Shown here: piece by piece, positions 47,593 through 57,840 of the stretch | Position numbering within the stretch: the first letter of the stretch is position 1 | How the letters are laid out: each line of letters opens with the position of its first letter | Source of the DNA: Verrucomicrobiota bacterium | Lineage (GTDB): Bacteria > Verrucomicrobiota > Verrucomicrobiia > Verrucomicrobiales > DEV007 | Assembly (NCBI GenBank): GCA_020630975.1 | Contig: JAHDID010000024.1 | Coordinates: forward strand, 1 to 64,000 | Direction of reading: 5' to 3' | DNA: 64,000 bases | Program-made: the position numbers and the translations under genes | Notes under the pieces: model-generated | What the model saw: only the letters and a program-made list of their open reading frames with translations | The model's database searches: none | Told to the model about the DNA's origin: nothing

Positions 47593-47924
47593 GGGCGTTG
47601 CGGGCCACTCGCTAGGCGCTCGCCGCCACATTTTGATTGCTTCGATTAGGTATATTGAGGGAGTAGAAAAGTGGCGGCGAGCGTCCAGCGAGTGGAGTTT
47701 CAACGGGCAAAGGCAATGCCTGTAGAGGAGTGGCGGATGGGCTTTGCGGGCCACTCGCTAGGCGCTCGCCGCCACATTTTGATTGCTTCGATTAGGTATA
47801 TTGAGGGAGTAGAAAAGTGGCGGCGAGCGTCCAGCGAGTGGAGTTTCAACGGGCAAAGGCAATGCCTGTAGAGGAGTGGCGGATGGGCTTTGCGGGCCAC
47901 TCGCTAGACGCTCGCCGCCACAGT
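47593..47924. repeat. 146-bp tandem repeat with long internal hairpin, two units plus partial third
   Basis: The core GGGCCACTCGCTAGGCGCTC begins at 47602, recurs at 47748 and again (one base changed) at 47894, an exact period of 146 bp. Each full unit contains two 25-bp arms that are almost perfect reverse complements: 47605-47629 and 47671-47695 in the first unit, separated by 41 bases. The arms differ at two or three central positions only. The third unit stops after its left arm, next to the end of the glycerate kinase gene. Open frames that cross the units repeat with them and are not credible genes. The structure resembles a REP/BIME-type or MITE-like palindromic element that has been amplified in tandem. 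Confidence 0.93.
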
Positions 47925-47936
47925 TGCGTATCCAGT

Positions 47937-49070
47937 TTACCTATCAAGAGGCAGCGTTTGCGATAGTGCGGGGCTTTGATTAGCCACGGTATTTTCCAAT
48001 AGCTCGGGGCCGCGTTTGATTGCCTCGTGTAGGGGGATTTCTCCTCTGTCGATAGGGGTGACTTGGTCGAATGTGGCTGACCAGTCGCTGCTTTCATTGG
48101 CTAGGGCTCCGCAGTAAGCATGTATGGGTTTGCCGCTGGCTTTCGCCATCGTTGCTACACCCGTCGGAGCTTTGCCTTGTAGGGATTGGCTATCGATTTG
48201 GCCCTCGCCAGTGATCACTAGGTCTGCCCAGTCGATCCAGCGTTGGAGATCGATTGCTTCGGCGATCATTTTGAATCCGGGCACGAGTTGTGCGTTTAGA
48301 AAGACAGAGCAGCCAAAGCCGAGTCCGCCTGCGGCGCCACTACCGGGTGCTGTTGCGGCCTCCTGTCGTTGGGTGATTTCTATCAAGTGACCTAGCCGAT
48401 CTTCATGCGCTCGGAAGTCGTCGGCAGCGATGCCTTTCTGCGGTCCATAGACTGCGGTGCAGCCCGCAGGGCCGAGTACGGGATTGGTCACATCGCAGGC
48501 TACGGTCACGCGGGGCCATGTGGTGGTGCTAGGAGCGATGATCTGGGAGATATGCTTTATCTTGCTCGGCATATCCAGGGCGTTACCGTCGGTATCTAGA
48601 AAGCGGTAGCCGAGTGCTTGAGCCATGCCCGTGCCACCATCGTTGGTCGCGCTGCCTCCGATGCCTAGTAGGATGTGCTCGGCACCCTGTTTGATCGCAT
48701 GGCCAATCATCTCGCCCGTACCATAGGTCGAGGCTCGCCACGGATCGTTTTGTTGATCGCCGACTCGCCAGAGCCCAGAGGCTTCGGCCATTTCGATAGC
48801 AGCGGTCTGGGTTTCCGCGATCCATCCGTAGCCAGCTACCACCGGAGAGCCTAGAGGATCGGACACTGTGGTCTCGATCCACTCGCCCCCAGCAGCGTCG
48901 GTCAGGGCTCGCGACATGCCTTCGCCACCATCGGCTACTGGGCAGATATGGGTCTCGATATTGGGATCCAGTCGGGCTAGTCCACGAGCTATCGCCAAGC
49001 ATGCCTCGCGCGCTGTCATGGAGCCTTTGAACTTGTCGGTAGCGATGAGTATTTTGCGAGGTGCTGCCAT
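47937..49070 (-). CDS. glxK: Glycerate 2-kinase (GlxK/GarK type)
   Basis: Phosphorylates D-glycerate with ATP to 2-phosphoglycerate, linking glyoxylate, glucarate or serine-derived glycerate to glycolysis; cytoplasmic. The 377-residue length fits class I glycerate kinases. Hallmarks are ILIATDKFKGSMTA at the N-terminus, CPVADGGEGM near 43-52, EMAEASGLWRV, YGTGEMIGHA, and the glycine-rich GIGGSATNDGGTGMAQALG. DLVITGEGQIDSQSLQGKAP near the C-terminus is also diagnostic. Start is ATG 49070 (MAAPRKILIATD), no Shine-Dalgarno. Its stop lies just after the partial third unit of the 146-bp repeat. No glyoxylate or glucarate genes are adjacent. Family secure; precise physiological substrate source unknown. 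Confidence 0.95.
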   Translation of the reverse strand: MAAPRKILIATDKFKGSMTAREACLAIARGLARLDPNIETHICPVADGGEGMSRALTDAAGGEWIETTVSDPLGSPVVAGYGWIAETQTAAIEMAEASGLWRVGDQQNDPWRASTYGTGEMIGHAIKQGAEHILLGIGGSATNDGGTGMAQALGYRFLDTDGNALDMPSKIKHISQIIAPSTTTWPRVTVACDVTNPVLGPAGCTAVYGPQKGIAADDFRAHEDRLGHLIEITQRQEAATAPGSGAAGGLGFGCSVFLNAQLVPGFKMIAEAIDLQRWIDWADLVITGEGQIDSQSLQGKAPTGVATMAKASGKPIHAYCGALANESSDWSATFDQVTPIDRGEIPLHEAIKRGPELLENTVANQSPALSQTLPLDR

Positions 49071-49150
49071 GGTCTCGCACTAGCGTCGCTAAAGAAACCT
49101 GCCCCTGCAAGCGTAAGAAATCGGAGAGCTCTGGCTTTTGCTATAGTGAT

Positions 49151-49585
49151 ATGAATACTGTAGATGAGCCAAAGCTAGATATGTCGTCCCTCGTGGATGT
49201 GAGTTTCCTACTGTTAATCTATTTTCTCGTCTCCTCGACGCTGGAGCCCAGAGAATCTGATATCGGTATGACGATGCCGGATTCTATAGGGCAGGTACAT
49301 CCGATGGACCTGATCATCGATGAAATGCGCATCGATCTGGAGGCGAATGGAGACATCCGTCTCAATGAGGAGCTACTTGAGACTGGGCCCCACAGTCGCG
49401 AGCTGCCGATATTGATCGATCGACTGGCCACCTATGTGGATAGCGCGGAGGTCGCCGACGTCGAGCCAAAGGTGATCCTGGCGGCGAATGATGCGGCAAA
49501 TGGGCAGCGCTTTGTGGATGTTTTGAATGCTTTAGCGCACCAGGATGTGCAGATACGAAATGTGGCGTTGGCTGGGTTTGAGTGA
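49151..49585 (+). CDS. exbD: ExbD/TolR-like biopolymer transport protein
   Basis: 144 residues from ATG 49151. A short cytoplasmic N-terminus is followed by one transmembrane helix, LVDVSFLLLIYFLVSSTL (about 14-31), with the conserved membrane aspartate at D16 that carries protons in ExbD/TolR/MotB-type stators. The periplasmic part has the usual beta-alpha fold: an IDLEANGDIRLNEE strand pair, PILIDRLATYVDS, KVILAANDAANGQRFVDVLNAL and a final strand. No exbB/tolQ or tonB gene is adjacent, so the partner lies elsewhere. It would energise outer-membrane transport or envelope maintenance. The stop codon runs directly into an 8-bp microsatellite. Confidence 0.85.
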   Translation: MNTVDEPKLDMSSLVDVSFLLLIYFLVSSTLEPRESDIGMTMPDSIGQVHPMDLIIDEMRIDLEANGDIRLNEELLETGPHSRELPILIDRLATYVDSAEVADVEPKVILAANDAANGQRFVDVLNALAHQDVQIRNVALAGFE

Positions 49586-49632
49586 GGAGGAGAGGAGGAG
49601 AGGAGGAGAGGAGGAGAGGAGGAGAGGAGGAG
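49584..49632. repeat. GAGGAGGA microsatellite (8-bp unit, about six copies)
   Basis: Immediately after (and touching) the stop codon of the ExbD-like gene there is an uninterrupted purine tract of GAGGAGGA units, roughly 49 bases. Because the period is 8, copy-number change would shift frames, but no gene reads across it in this window. Confidence 0.92.
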
Positions 49633-49651
49633 CGTTTTTTGGGGCGGGTAG

Positions 49652-49671
49652 CGGCATTTCTTAAAATGCCG
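49652..49671 (+). terminator. Candidate terminator of the ExbD-like gene
   Basis: Perfect stem CGGCATTT (49652-49659) / AAATGCCG (49664-49671) with a 4-base loop, followed by GTTTCATT. The U-run is weak. It lies about 65 bp past the stop codon. Confidence 0.45.
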
Positions 49672-49748
49672 GTTTCATTGCAACTGGGCGCTGGATGGGG
49701 GCGGAAAACTGGGGTTTTCTGCTACGGCTGTGCGGCCATGGCGGCATA

Positions 49749-49782
49749 AGAAAACCTCGACAGTTGACTGCCGAGGTTTTCT
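49749..49782. terminator. Bidirectional hairpin terminator between exbD-like gene and secDF
   Basis: Perfect 11-bp stem AGAAAACCTCG (49749-49759) / CGAGGTTTTCT (49772-49782); the 12-base interior itself pairs as CAGT-TG-ACTG, giving a nearly continuous long hairpin. The stem ends in A-rich/T-rich arms, so either strand makes a U-rich 3' side. It sits 22 bp past the stop of secDF (minus strand), as expected for a rho-independent terminator shared by convergent genes. Confidence 0.8.
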
Positions 49783-49803
49783 AAAAAGGTATGGAGCCTT
49801 TAC

Positions 49804-52800
49804 TTAGGCGCTAGCTAGAGGATCGACTTTGGCTTGCTCGGTATCTAGGACGGCGCGGCGGAGGTTGGTTCCGCTGCGGCGGGCCCACCAGAGCACGATC
49901 GGAGATGCGACGAAGATCGATGAGTAGGTACCGATCATAACACCGATGATGAGGGCCAATGCGAAGTTGCGCATGCCTGGACCACCGAAGAGGAATAGCA
50001 CCACGACGATGATCAACGTGGTCGCTGATGTCAGGATGGTTCGGGCCAGTGTGGCGTTCAGGCAGTAGTTCATGATGTCCTTCACATTGCCTCGCTTGGT
50101 CGCCAGACCTTCGCGCACTCGGTCGAATACCACGATGGTATCGTTGATCGAGTAACCTGCGATCGTGAGTAGCGCACCGACGGTGATCAGTGAAAACTCC
50201 TGGCCGAGCAGGGTGAGGATACCGGCTGTGATGATGAGATCGTGGAAAAGCGCTGCGATCGCACCGAGGGCGAAGGCAAACTCGAAACGAATCGTGACGT
50301 AGAACAGGATCGCTACCAAACCAACGAGGAGAGCTATGCCTGAAGAGATCAGCATTGATTTGCCGATCTGAGATCCGACTGAGTTGACGGTGGTCGACTC
50401 CATGGCGATACCGAGTTTTTCAGACAGCTGCTCTTGCACGACGCCTGCTTCATTATCTGGCACACGCACGAGGAAGAAAGATCCCTCACCACCGACTGGA
50501 GTCTGCTTCTGCACGATAGGCAGAGCTGTCAGATCGGCACCTTTGAGTGCTTCCTCGATCTTGGCGCTAGTCAGGTCAGATGATGCCTGGATGGTCACCG
50601 AGTCACCGCCCTTCAGCTCGACTCCGCGCGGATCCTTGAATGGCACAGCGATGAGAGAGGCGATGACTAGGACGATGGAGATAAACGCAGCTTTCTTACG
50701 CTTGCCGAGGAAGTCGATGGCTTTCTCAGGGATGATGTTGAGGAAGCCGAGCTTCTTCAGGAAGGAAGCGGTCGCCCAGCCAAAGCAGGCGCGGGTCACG
50801 ATGAGTGCAGAGAAAAGCGAGGCAACGATACCGATGATCAGGGTGATGGCGAAGCCCTTGACCGTGCCTGTTGCCAGGAAGTAAAGGATCAGCGCAGTGA
50901 TCAGCGTGGTGATATTCGCATCCATGATCGCAGAGAATGCCTTCTCGTAAGCGGTATCGATGGCAGCCTTGAGCGACTTGCCAGCCTTCAGCTCCTCGCG
51001 CAGGCGCTCGTAGATGAGCACGTTGGCATCGATAGCGACACCGATGGTCAGAATGATACCAGCGATACCAGGCAGTGTCAGTGTGAAGCGGAATAGAGCC
51101 AGAGCACCGAAGATGATGACGATATTCAGGATAAGACCGATCAGTGCGATGGCACCAGCGACATTGTAGTAAATCAGGATGAAGACCAGTGTCACGGCCA
51201 GACCTGCGATACCAGCCATCACGCCCTGCTTGACGGTGACGGCACCCATGGATGGCGAAATGTAGTTGGAGTGAGCGATCTCGATCGGGTTCTCCAGCGG
51301 GTTGTTCAGCGCAGCGACTAGCGCCTTAGCTTCTTCCTGAGTAAAGTCACCGGTGATCGAGCAGCCCATGGAGAATGGCTCGTTGATGCGTGGCGCAGAG
51401 ATCACCTCGTTGTCCATGATGATCGCCAGCTGGCGGCCTTGATTCTCCAGAGTCAGGGGCCCCATGATGCCGGAGCCTTTGGTGGTGAAGTCGACCACGA
51501 TGGAGTGACCATCCTGACCGAAACGGTAGGCAGCCTTGCTGACCTCTTTACCCGACATATCCTTCACGATTTTGACCAGCTCGTAGCGGATAGGGGCACC
51601 CTCTGCCTTTTCCTCGTCGGTCTGGGCGTAGGGGAGTGCCTCGTAGCCGGGCTCGACGTGAGCGTCGTTTGCCACCATTTGGGCGAGATACATGCTACCC
51701 TCGTGAACCACGCTGAATTCCAGCTTGGCGACTTTTTGGATATCTTCCTCCATCTGCTTGAGCGCCTCGGGGCCGACACCTGGCACCTGTAGGAAGACGC
51801 CGTCCTTACCCGATGGGGCGAGGATGACGTCGCCAGTACCGAGAGAGTTGATACGCTTGTTGAGCACTTTGATGACCTGCTGCTGGGTCTCGGGAGTGAT
51901 CTCGCGGCCCTGGACAGGCTTGATCTTGATCTCCATGGAGACACCGCCCTCTAGCTCGATGCCCTTCTCGATGCCGTATTCGTTGAAGAAGAAAGCACTC
52001 AGACCAGCGACGACGAGCGCCAGGATCGAGCCGACTAGACGGCGGCGATTGGCCTGCTCGGAGACGAAATACCAGATAAACAGTGCGAGTAGGAAGATAC
52101 CCAGCACGAAAATCATATTAGGATCGACCGAAGTCGCTCCACCAGCTGCGTCGCCAGCGTCGGTGAGCTTCTCGGCGATGCTGCCTACGGCACCATCGAC
52201 AGCCTCGGTAGCGGCCTCTACAGTTTCACCTGCTTTGTCGGCTACGGCTTCGACAGCCTCGCCGGTTTTCTCAGCGGCAGCCTCGACAGCTTCGCCAGTC
52301 TTTTCAGCGACTTCACCAGTCTTCTCAGCTACGGCCTTGGTGGCCTCGCCTGCTTTGTCGGCCACAGCCTCGACGGCTTCACCGGTCTTTTCAGCGGCGG
52401 CTTCGACGGCTTCGGTAGTTTTCTCAGTCGCAGCTTTGGCGGTATCGGCAGCCTTGTCGGCCACTGCGCTTACGGCTTCGCCTGTCTTCTCGGTGGCGGC
52501 TTTGGCGGTGTCGGTGGCTTTCTCAGCGGCGGCGCTTACAGCCTCGCCGGTTTTCTCGGCAGCAGCCTCGACTGCTTCCCCCGTCTTTTCTGTAGCAGCC
52601 TTGGCAGTTTCAGTCGCCTTGTCAGCGGCAGCAGTCACGGCTTCACCGGTTTTTTCGGTGGCGGCTTTCGCGGCTTCGGTCGCTTTGTCTGCGGCTGAGC
52701 TCACGGCCTCGCCAGTCTTCTCGGCTGCGGCCTTTACGGCTTCTCCAGCTTTGTTGGCGCTATCTGCGCTGAACTGAACGGCATCGGATGCCACTGTGGT

Positions 52801-52890
52801 CACAGCTTCGGTTGCAGATTTAGCTTTGTCGGCGACAGCCTCGGCGGCATTAGTGACCGCATCTGTGGCGGTGTTAGTCTCGGCTTGCAT
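49804..52890 (-). CDS. secDF: SecDF fusion protein with LEA-like 11-mer repeat extension
   Basis: 1028 residues; the proton-driven SecDF subunit that helps pull proteins across the inner membrane. SecD part: VPGVGPEALKQ and GVAIDANVLIYERLREEL (TM4-5 region). SecF part: GYSINDTIVVFDRVRE. Both are diagnostic RND-type segments, and fused SecDF is usual in Verrucomicrobia. The N-terminus is not: residues about 55-226 are some fifteen 11-residue units such as AAEKTGEAVEA and AADKATETAKA (one unit has a 7-residue insertion), like LEA group 3/apolipoprotein amphipathic helices. A hydrophobic helix (about 259-276, FVLGIFLLALFIWYF) then leads via SEQANRRR to the first SecD helix, which by the positive-inside rule would place the repeats outside. 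Upstream is yajC, 147 bp away, with the paired 16-bp element in between. Start ATG 52890. Confidence 0.96.
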   Translation of the reverse strand: MQAETNTATDAVTNAAEAVADKAKSATEAVTTVASDAVQFSADSANKAGEAVKAAAEKTGEAVSSAADKATEAAKAATEKTGEAVTAAADKATETAKAATEKTGEAVEAAAEKTGEAVSAAAEKATDTAKAATEKTGEAVSAVADKAADTAKAATEKTTEAVEAAAEKTGEAVEAVADKAGEATKAVAEKTGEVAEKTGEAVEAAAEKTGEAVEAVADKAGETVEAATEAVDGAVGSIAEKLTDAGDAAGGATSVDPNMIFVLGIFLLALFIWYFVSEQANRRRLVGSILALVVAGLSAFFFNEYGIEKGIELEGGVSMEIKIKPVQGREITPETQQQVIKVLNKRINSLGTGDVILAPSGKDGVFLQVPGVGPEALKQMEEDIQKVAKLEFSVVHEGSMYLAQMVANDAHVEPGYEALPYAQTDEEKAEGAPIRYELVKIVKDMSGKEVSKAAYRFGQDGHSIVVDFTTKGSGIMGPLTLENQGRQLAIIMDNEVISAPRINEPFSMGCSITGDFTQEEAKALVAALNNPLENPIEIAHSNYISPSMGAVTVKQGVMAGIAGLAVTLVFILIYYNVAGAIALIGLILNIVIIFGALALFRFTLTLPGIAGIILTIGVAIDANVLIYERLREELKAGKSLKAAIDTAYEKAFSAIMDANITTLITALILYFLATGTVKGFAITLIIGIVASLFSALIVTRACFGWATASFLKKLGFLNIIPEKAIDFLGKRKKAAFISIVLVIASLIAVPFKDPRGVELKGGDSVTIQASSDLTSAKIEEALKGADLTALPIVQKQTPVGGEGSFFLVRVPDNEAGVVQEQLSEKLGIAMESTTVNSVGSQIGKSMLISSGIALLVGLVAILFYVTIRFEFAFALGAIAALFHDLIITAGILTLLGQEFSLITVGALLTIAGYSINDTIVVFDRVREGLATKRGNVKDIMNYCLNATLARTILTSATTLIIVVVLFLFGGPGMRNFALALIIGVMIGTYSSIFVASPIVLWWARRSGTNLRRAVLDTEQAKVDPLASA

Positions 52891-52957
52891 GAGTAGTTGG
52901 TCAGAAAAATGGGTGGTGGCGCGGTCCTATCGACGTGCCGATCGCGAAAACGCGAAA

Positions 52958-52994
52958 TTCAATAGGGTACAATTTTTATTCAATAGGGTACAAT
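52958..52994. repeat. Paired 16-bp element with 21-bp period between yajC and secDF
   Basis: TTCAATAGGGTACAAT at 52958-52973 and again, perfectly, at 52979-52994. The gap is TTTTA. On the strand of the flanking genes the pair reads ATTGTACCCTATTGAA twice. It lies 68-104 bp upstream of the secDF start and 43 bp after the yajC stop. It is non-coding here, unlike the two copies in the giant genes. Confidence 0.92.
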
Positions 52995-53037
52995 CGGGCC
53001 AGCTGGGACAGCCAGAGGCCCGGCGAGGTGGTTCACT

Positions 53038-53412
53038 TTAGTCTTCGCTGGACTCCTCTTCAGTTTCCTCAGCTTCTTCTTCTTTCTTACCCTTGGCCTC
53101 GGTGACTGTGGCGATGGATGAGCGGTCGAATTTGATGCTCACGCCGTCGTCGACTTTCACAGTGACAGTCGACTTAGTCAGACCGGTGACGATGCCGTGG
53201 ATACCGCCTGTGGTGACGACTCGGTCGTTCTTGCCCAGGCTGTTACGCATTTCATCAGCTTTCTTCTGCTGCTGGCGCTGAGGGCGGATGAGTAGGAAGT
53301 AGAAGATACCGATCATGGCGACGATCGGCAGAAAGCTCATAAGCGGATTTCCTCCTCCTGCAGCAGGAGCTCCTTCTTGGGCGAGCAGGACAAAAGCGTG
53401 TGGTGTGGTCAT
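53038..53412 (-). CDS. yajC: Preprotein translocase subunit YajC
   Basis: 124 residues. YajC is a small inner-membrane partner of SecDF. One transmembrane helix (about 26-43, FLPIVAMIGIFYFLLI) is followed by the signature RPQRQQQKKADEMRNSLGKND and the conserved GGIHGIVTGL beta segment. The acidic C-terminal tail (EEEAEETEEESSED) is longer than in Escherichia coli. Gene order yajC-secDF is the conserved arrangement. Start ATG 53412 lacks a clear Shine-Dalgarno. Confidence 0.96.
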   Translation of the reverse strand: MTTPHAFVLLAQEGAPAAGGGNPLMSFLPIVAMIGIFYFLLIRPQRQQQKKADEMRNSLGKNDRVVTTGGIHGIVTGLTKSTVTVKVDDGVSIKFDRSSIATVTEAKGKKEEEAEETEEESSED

Positions 53413-53591
53413 ATCAAATCAAATAGCAATCCCAGGCCGCACGGCTGCGGCATCTCGGGCCGGTGTCTATAGCACTCAATAGCAGTTTCTTCAAGCCTAG
53501 ATACTTTGGCCTTTTTGGGGGATGTCAGAGGCGCGTTTTAGAGAGCTCTTTTTCACAGACAGGCGGGGCTCGATCTGCTAGTCTCTGGGCG

Positions 53592-54179
53592 ATGAGAAGT
53601 GTTTCCGTTTTTGCCTGTGTGGTCTGCCTTGGATTGGGCCTGCTAGATCGACCAGACGTTTTTGCTCAGAGTCAGGGTAGTGGTAGTGAGAATGAATCCT
53701 CCGAGTCCGAGGGCACGGCTGGATTTTGGGAGATCGAGGTGGCTAGTATGACGACTGATACCGAAGGGATCACGAAAAATCGCTTCACGGCTCGGCTAGA
53801 CCACATCAGCTCGGTGAGCCAGCACGACTATGTGATCGATGGGACGGTGAAGGTCTACGAGTGCACAGTAGACACCACCGGAGGTATGACAGCACGCTTC
53901 TACTATATCGAGCCGGTCACAGCGGGATCTAGTGTGAGCGCTGGGAGCGCCGCCTACAATCAGCTCCGCAATGTGGCCAATAAGGTGACGAAAAAGACGT
54001 CGGGCATGGATATGGATGTGATCGTGACGAAAAATTACCCGACCACGACTCATGCTAAGACGGCTGAATATCGCCTGAAGTACAAGGACACCATCAGCAA
54101 GATCTACGAGCATGCGCATCGTGTGTGGGCTGAAGAGCGTGGCCGTGGCAAGGGTAATAAGCTGACGATCCGCGAGTAG
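53592..54179 (+). CDS. Secreted hypothetical protein
   Basis: 195 residues from ATG 53592, chosen because it starts a clean signal peptide (MRSVSVFACVVCLGLGLLDRPDVFAQ). An in-frame ATG 53463 would give a 43-residue extension without signal character. The mature protein begins with a Ser/Glu-rich linker (SGSENESSESEG), then a compact domain: FWEIEVASMTTDTEG, RLDHISSVSQHDYVIDG, VKVYECTVDTTGG, ARFYYIEPVTAG, and a helical, basic C-terminus (KISKIYEHAHRVWAEERGRGKG-like). No family recognised. Divergent from yajC by 179 bp, and 24 bp upstream of the reductase gene, so probably cotranscribed with it. Function unknown. Confidence 0.75.
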   Translation: MRSVSVFACVVCLGLGLLDRPDVFAQSQGSGSENESSESEGTAGFWEIEVASMTTDTEGITKNRFTARLDHISSVSQHDYVIDGTVKVYECTVDTTGGMTARFYYIEPVTAGSSVSAGSAAYNQLRNVANKVTKKTSGMDMDVIVTKNYPTTTHAKTAEYRLKYKDTISKIYEHAHRVWAEERGRGKGNKLTIRE

Positions 54180-54203
54180 CCTAGCCATCTCCGACATCGA
54201 CGG

Positions 54204-55244
54204 ATGCAATACCGCGAGATACCCCACACCGATCTGAGCGTATCTGTGGTCGGTCTGGGTACCATGACCTGGGGGGCGCAGAATACCGAGGCAGAGGGCC
54301 ACGAGCAGATGGACTACGCCCTAGAGCAGGGGGTGAATCTGATCGATACCGCCGAGATGTATCCGGTGCCGCCCGATGCTGAGACCTGCCACGAGACGGA
54401 GCGGATCGTCGGCAGCTGGCTGGCGGATCGCGGTAGGCGCGATGATGTGGTGCTGGCGACCAAGGTAGTCGGCCCAGCTTCGCACATGACCTATGTGCGC
54501 GATCAGCCGAGACTGGATAGGGCGAATATCGTGATGGCTCTCGAGGGCAGTCTGCAGAGGCTGCGCACGGATCGGATCGATCTGTACCAGCTGCATTGGC
54601 CAGATCGGCCGGTGCCTCTTTTTGGGACGCGGGATTTCTCTCCGCCGCGCCGAGTGGTGGAGTCGACACCGATCGAGGAGACTCTCTCTGTGCTAGCCGA
54701 TCTGCAGGCACAGGGAAAGATACGCTACGTGGGGCTGAGTAACGAGACCCCTTGGGGTGCGATGCGCTACCTCGAGCTAGCCCGGGATGGAGCGATGCCA
54801 CGCATGGTGACCATCCAGAATAGCTACAATCTTTTGAACCGGACTTTTGATGGCGGACTGGCGGAGGTCTGTCACCATGAGGGGATGCGATTGCTGGCTT
54901 ATTCGCCGCTGGCCTTTGGCAGGCTGTCGGGCAAGTATCGGGGCGGTCAGATGCCCGAGGGCTCTCGGCTGGCGCTGTGGGAGCGTTTTGCCCGCTACAA
55001 TGGGCCGACTGCGGATGAGGCGATCGAGCAGTACGCAGCTATCGCGGCGGAGGCGGGGCTGGACCTCGCGCAGATGTGTCTGGCATGGATCAATGGCCGG
55101 TTTCATCTAGCGAGTAATCTGGTGGGTGCGACTACGATGGAGCAGCTGCGGTCGAATATCGCCAGCAGCGAGATCGAGCTGCCGGGTGAAGTGCGGCGGG
55201 CGATCGATAAGGTGCACCACCGGTATCCAAATCCTTGTCCGTAG
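54204..55244 (+). CDS. Aldo/keto reductase, Tas-like
   Basis: A cytoplasmic NADPH-dependent aldo/keto reductase of 346 residues, the length and layout of the Tas branch. The catalytic tetrad fits: D48 and Y53 in LIDTAEMY, K87 in VLATKVVG, H131 in LYQLHWPDR. The opening YREIPHTDLSVSVVGLGTMTWG and the C-terminal NLVGATTMEQLRSNI are also typical of Tas. Tas was first noted as complementing tyrosine prototrophy under special conditions; the true substrate is not known. It lies 24 bp downstream of the secreted protein gene and 66 bp upstream of the SHD1-like gene (67 bp to its ATG). Start ATG 54204. Confidence 0.93.
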   Translation: MQYREIPHTDLSVSVVGLGTMTWGAQNTEAEGHEQMDYALEQGVNLIDTAEMYPVPPDAETCHETERIVGSWLADRGRRDDVVLATKVVGPASHMTYVRDQPRLDRANIVMALEGSLQRLRTDRIDLYQLHWPDRPVPLFGTRDFSPPRRVVESTPIEETLSVLADLQAQGKIRYVGLSNETPWGAMRYLELARDGAMPRMVTIQNSYNLLNRTFDGGLAEVCHHEGMRLLAYSPLAFGRLSGKYRGGQMPEGSRLALWERFARYNGPTADEAIEQYAAIAAEAGLDLAQMCLAWINGRFHLASNLVGATTMEQLRSNIASSEIELPGEVRRAIDKVHHRYPNPCP

Positions 55245-55310
55245 CGGATGGGAGTAATGGGAATAATGCGGGACTTGCAGGGCTGCGGCTTTCCCGCTAC
55301 CATCATCCCT

Positions 55311-57831
<2,521 letters not shown>

Positions 57832-57840
57832 TAGAAAGTC

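Noticed and set aside
47554-47900. 66-codon open frames on both strands in the 146-bp repeat
   Set aside because: They copy the tandem repeat and cross hairpin arms; no coding character.
51725-52777. A 350-codon plus-strand open frame opposite the secDF N-terminus
   Set aside because: It is the antisense shadow of the Ala/Glu/Lys/Thr repeat codons; its translation is low-complexity Ser/Ala/Val and secDF on the other strand has clear domains.
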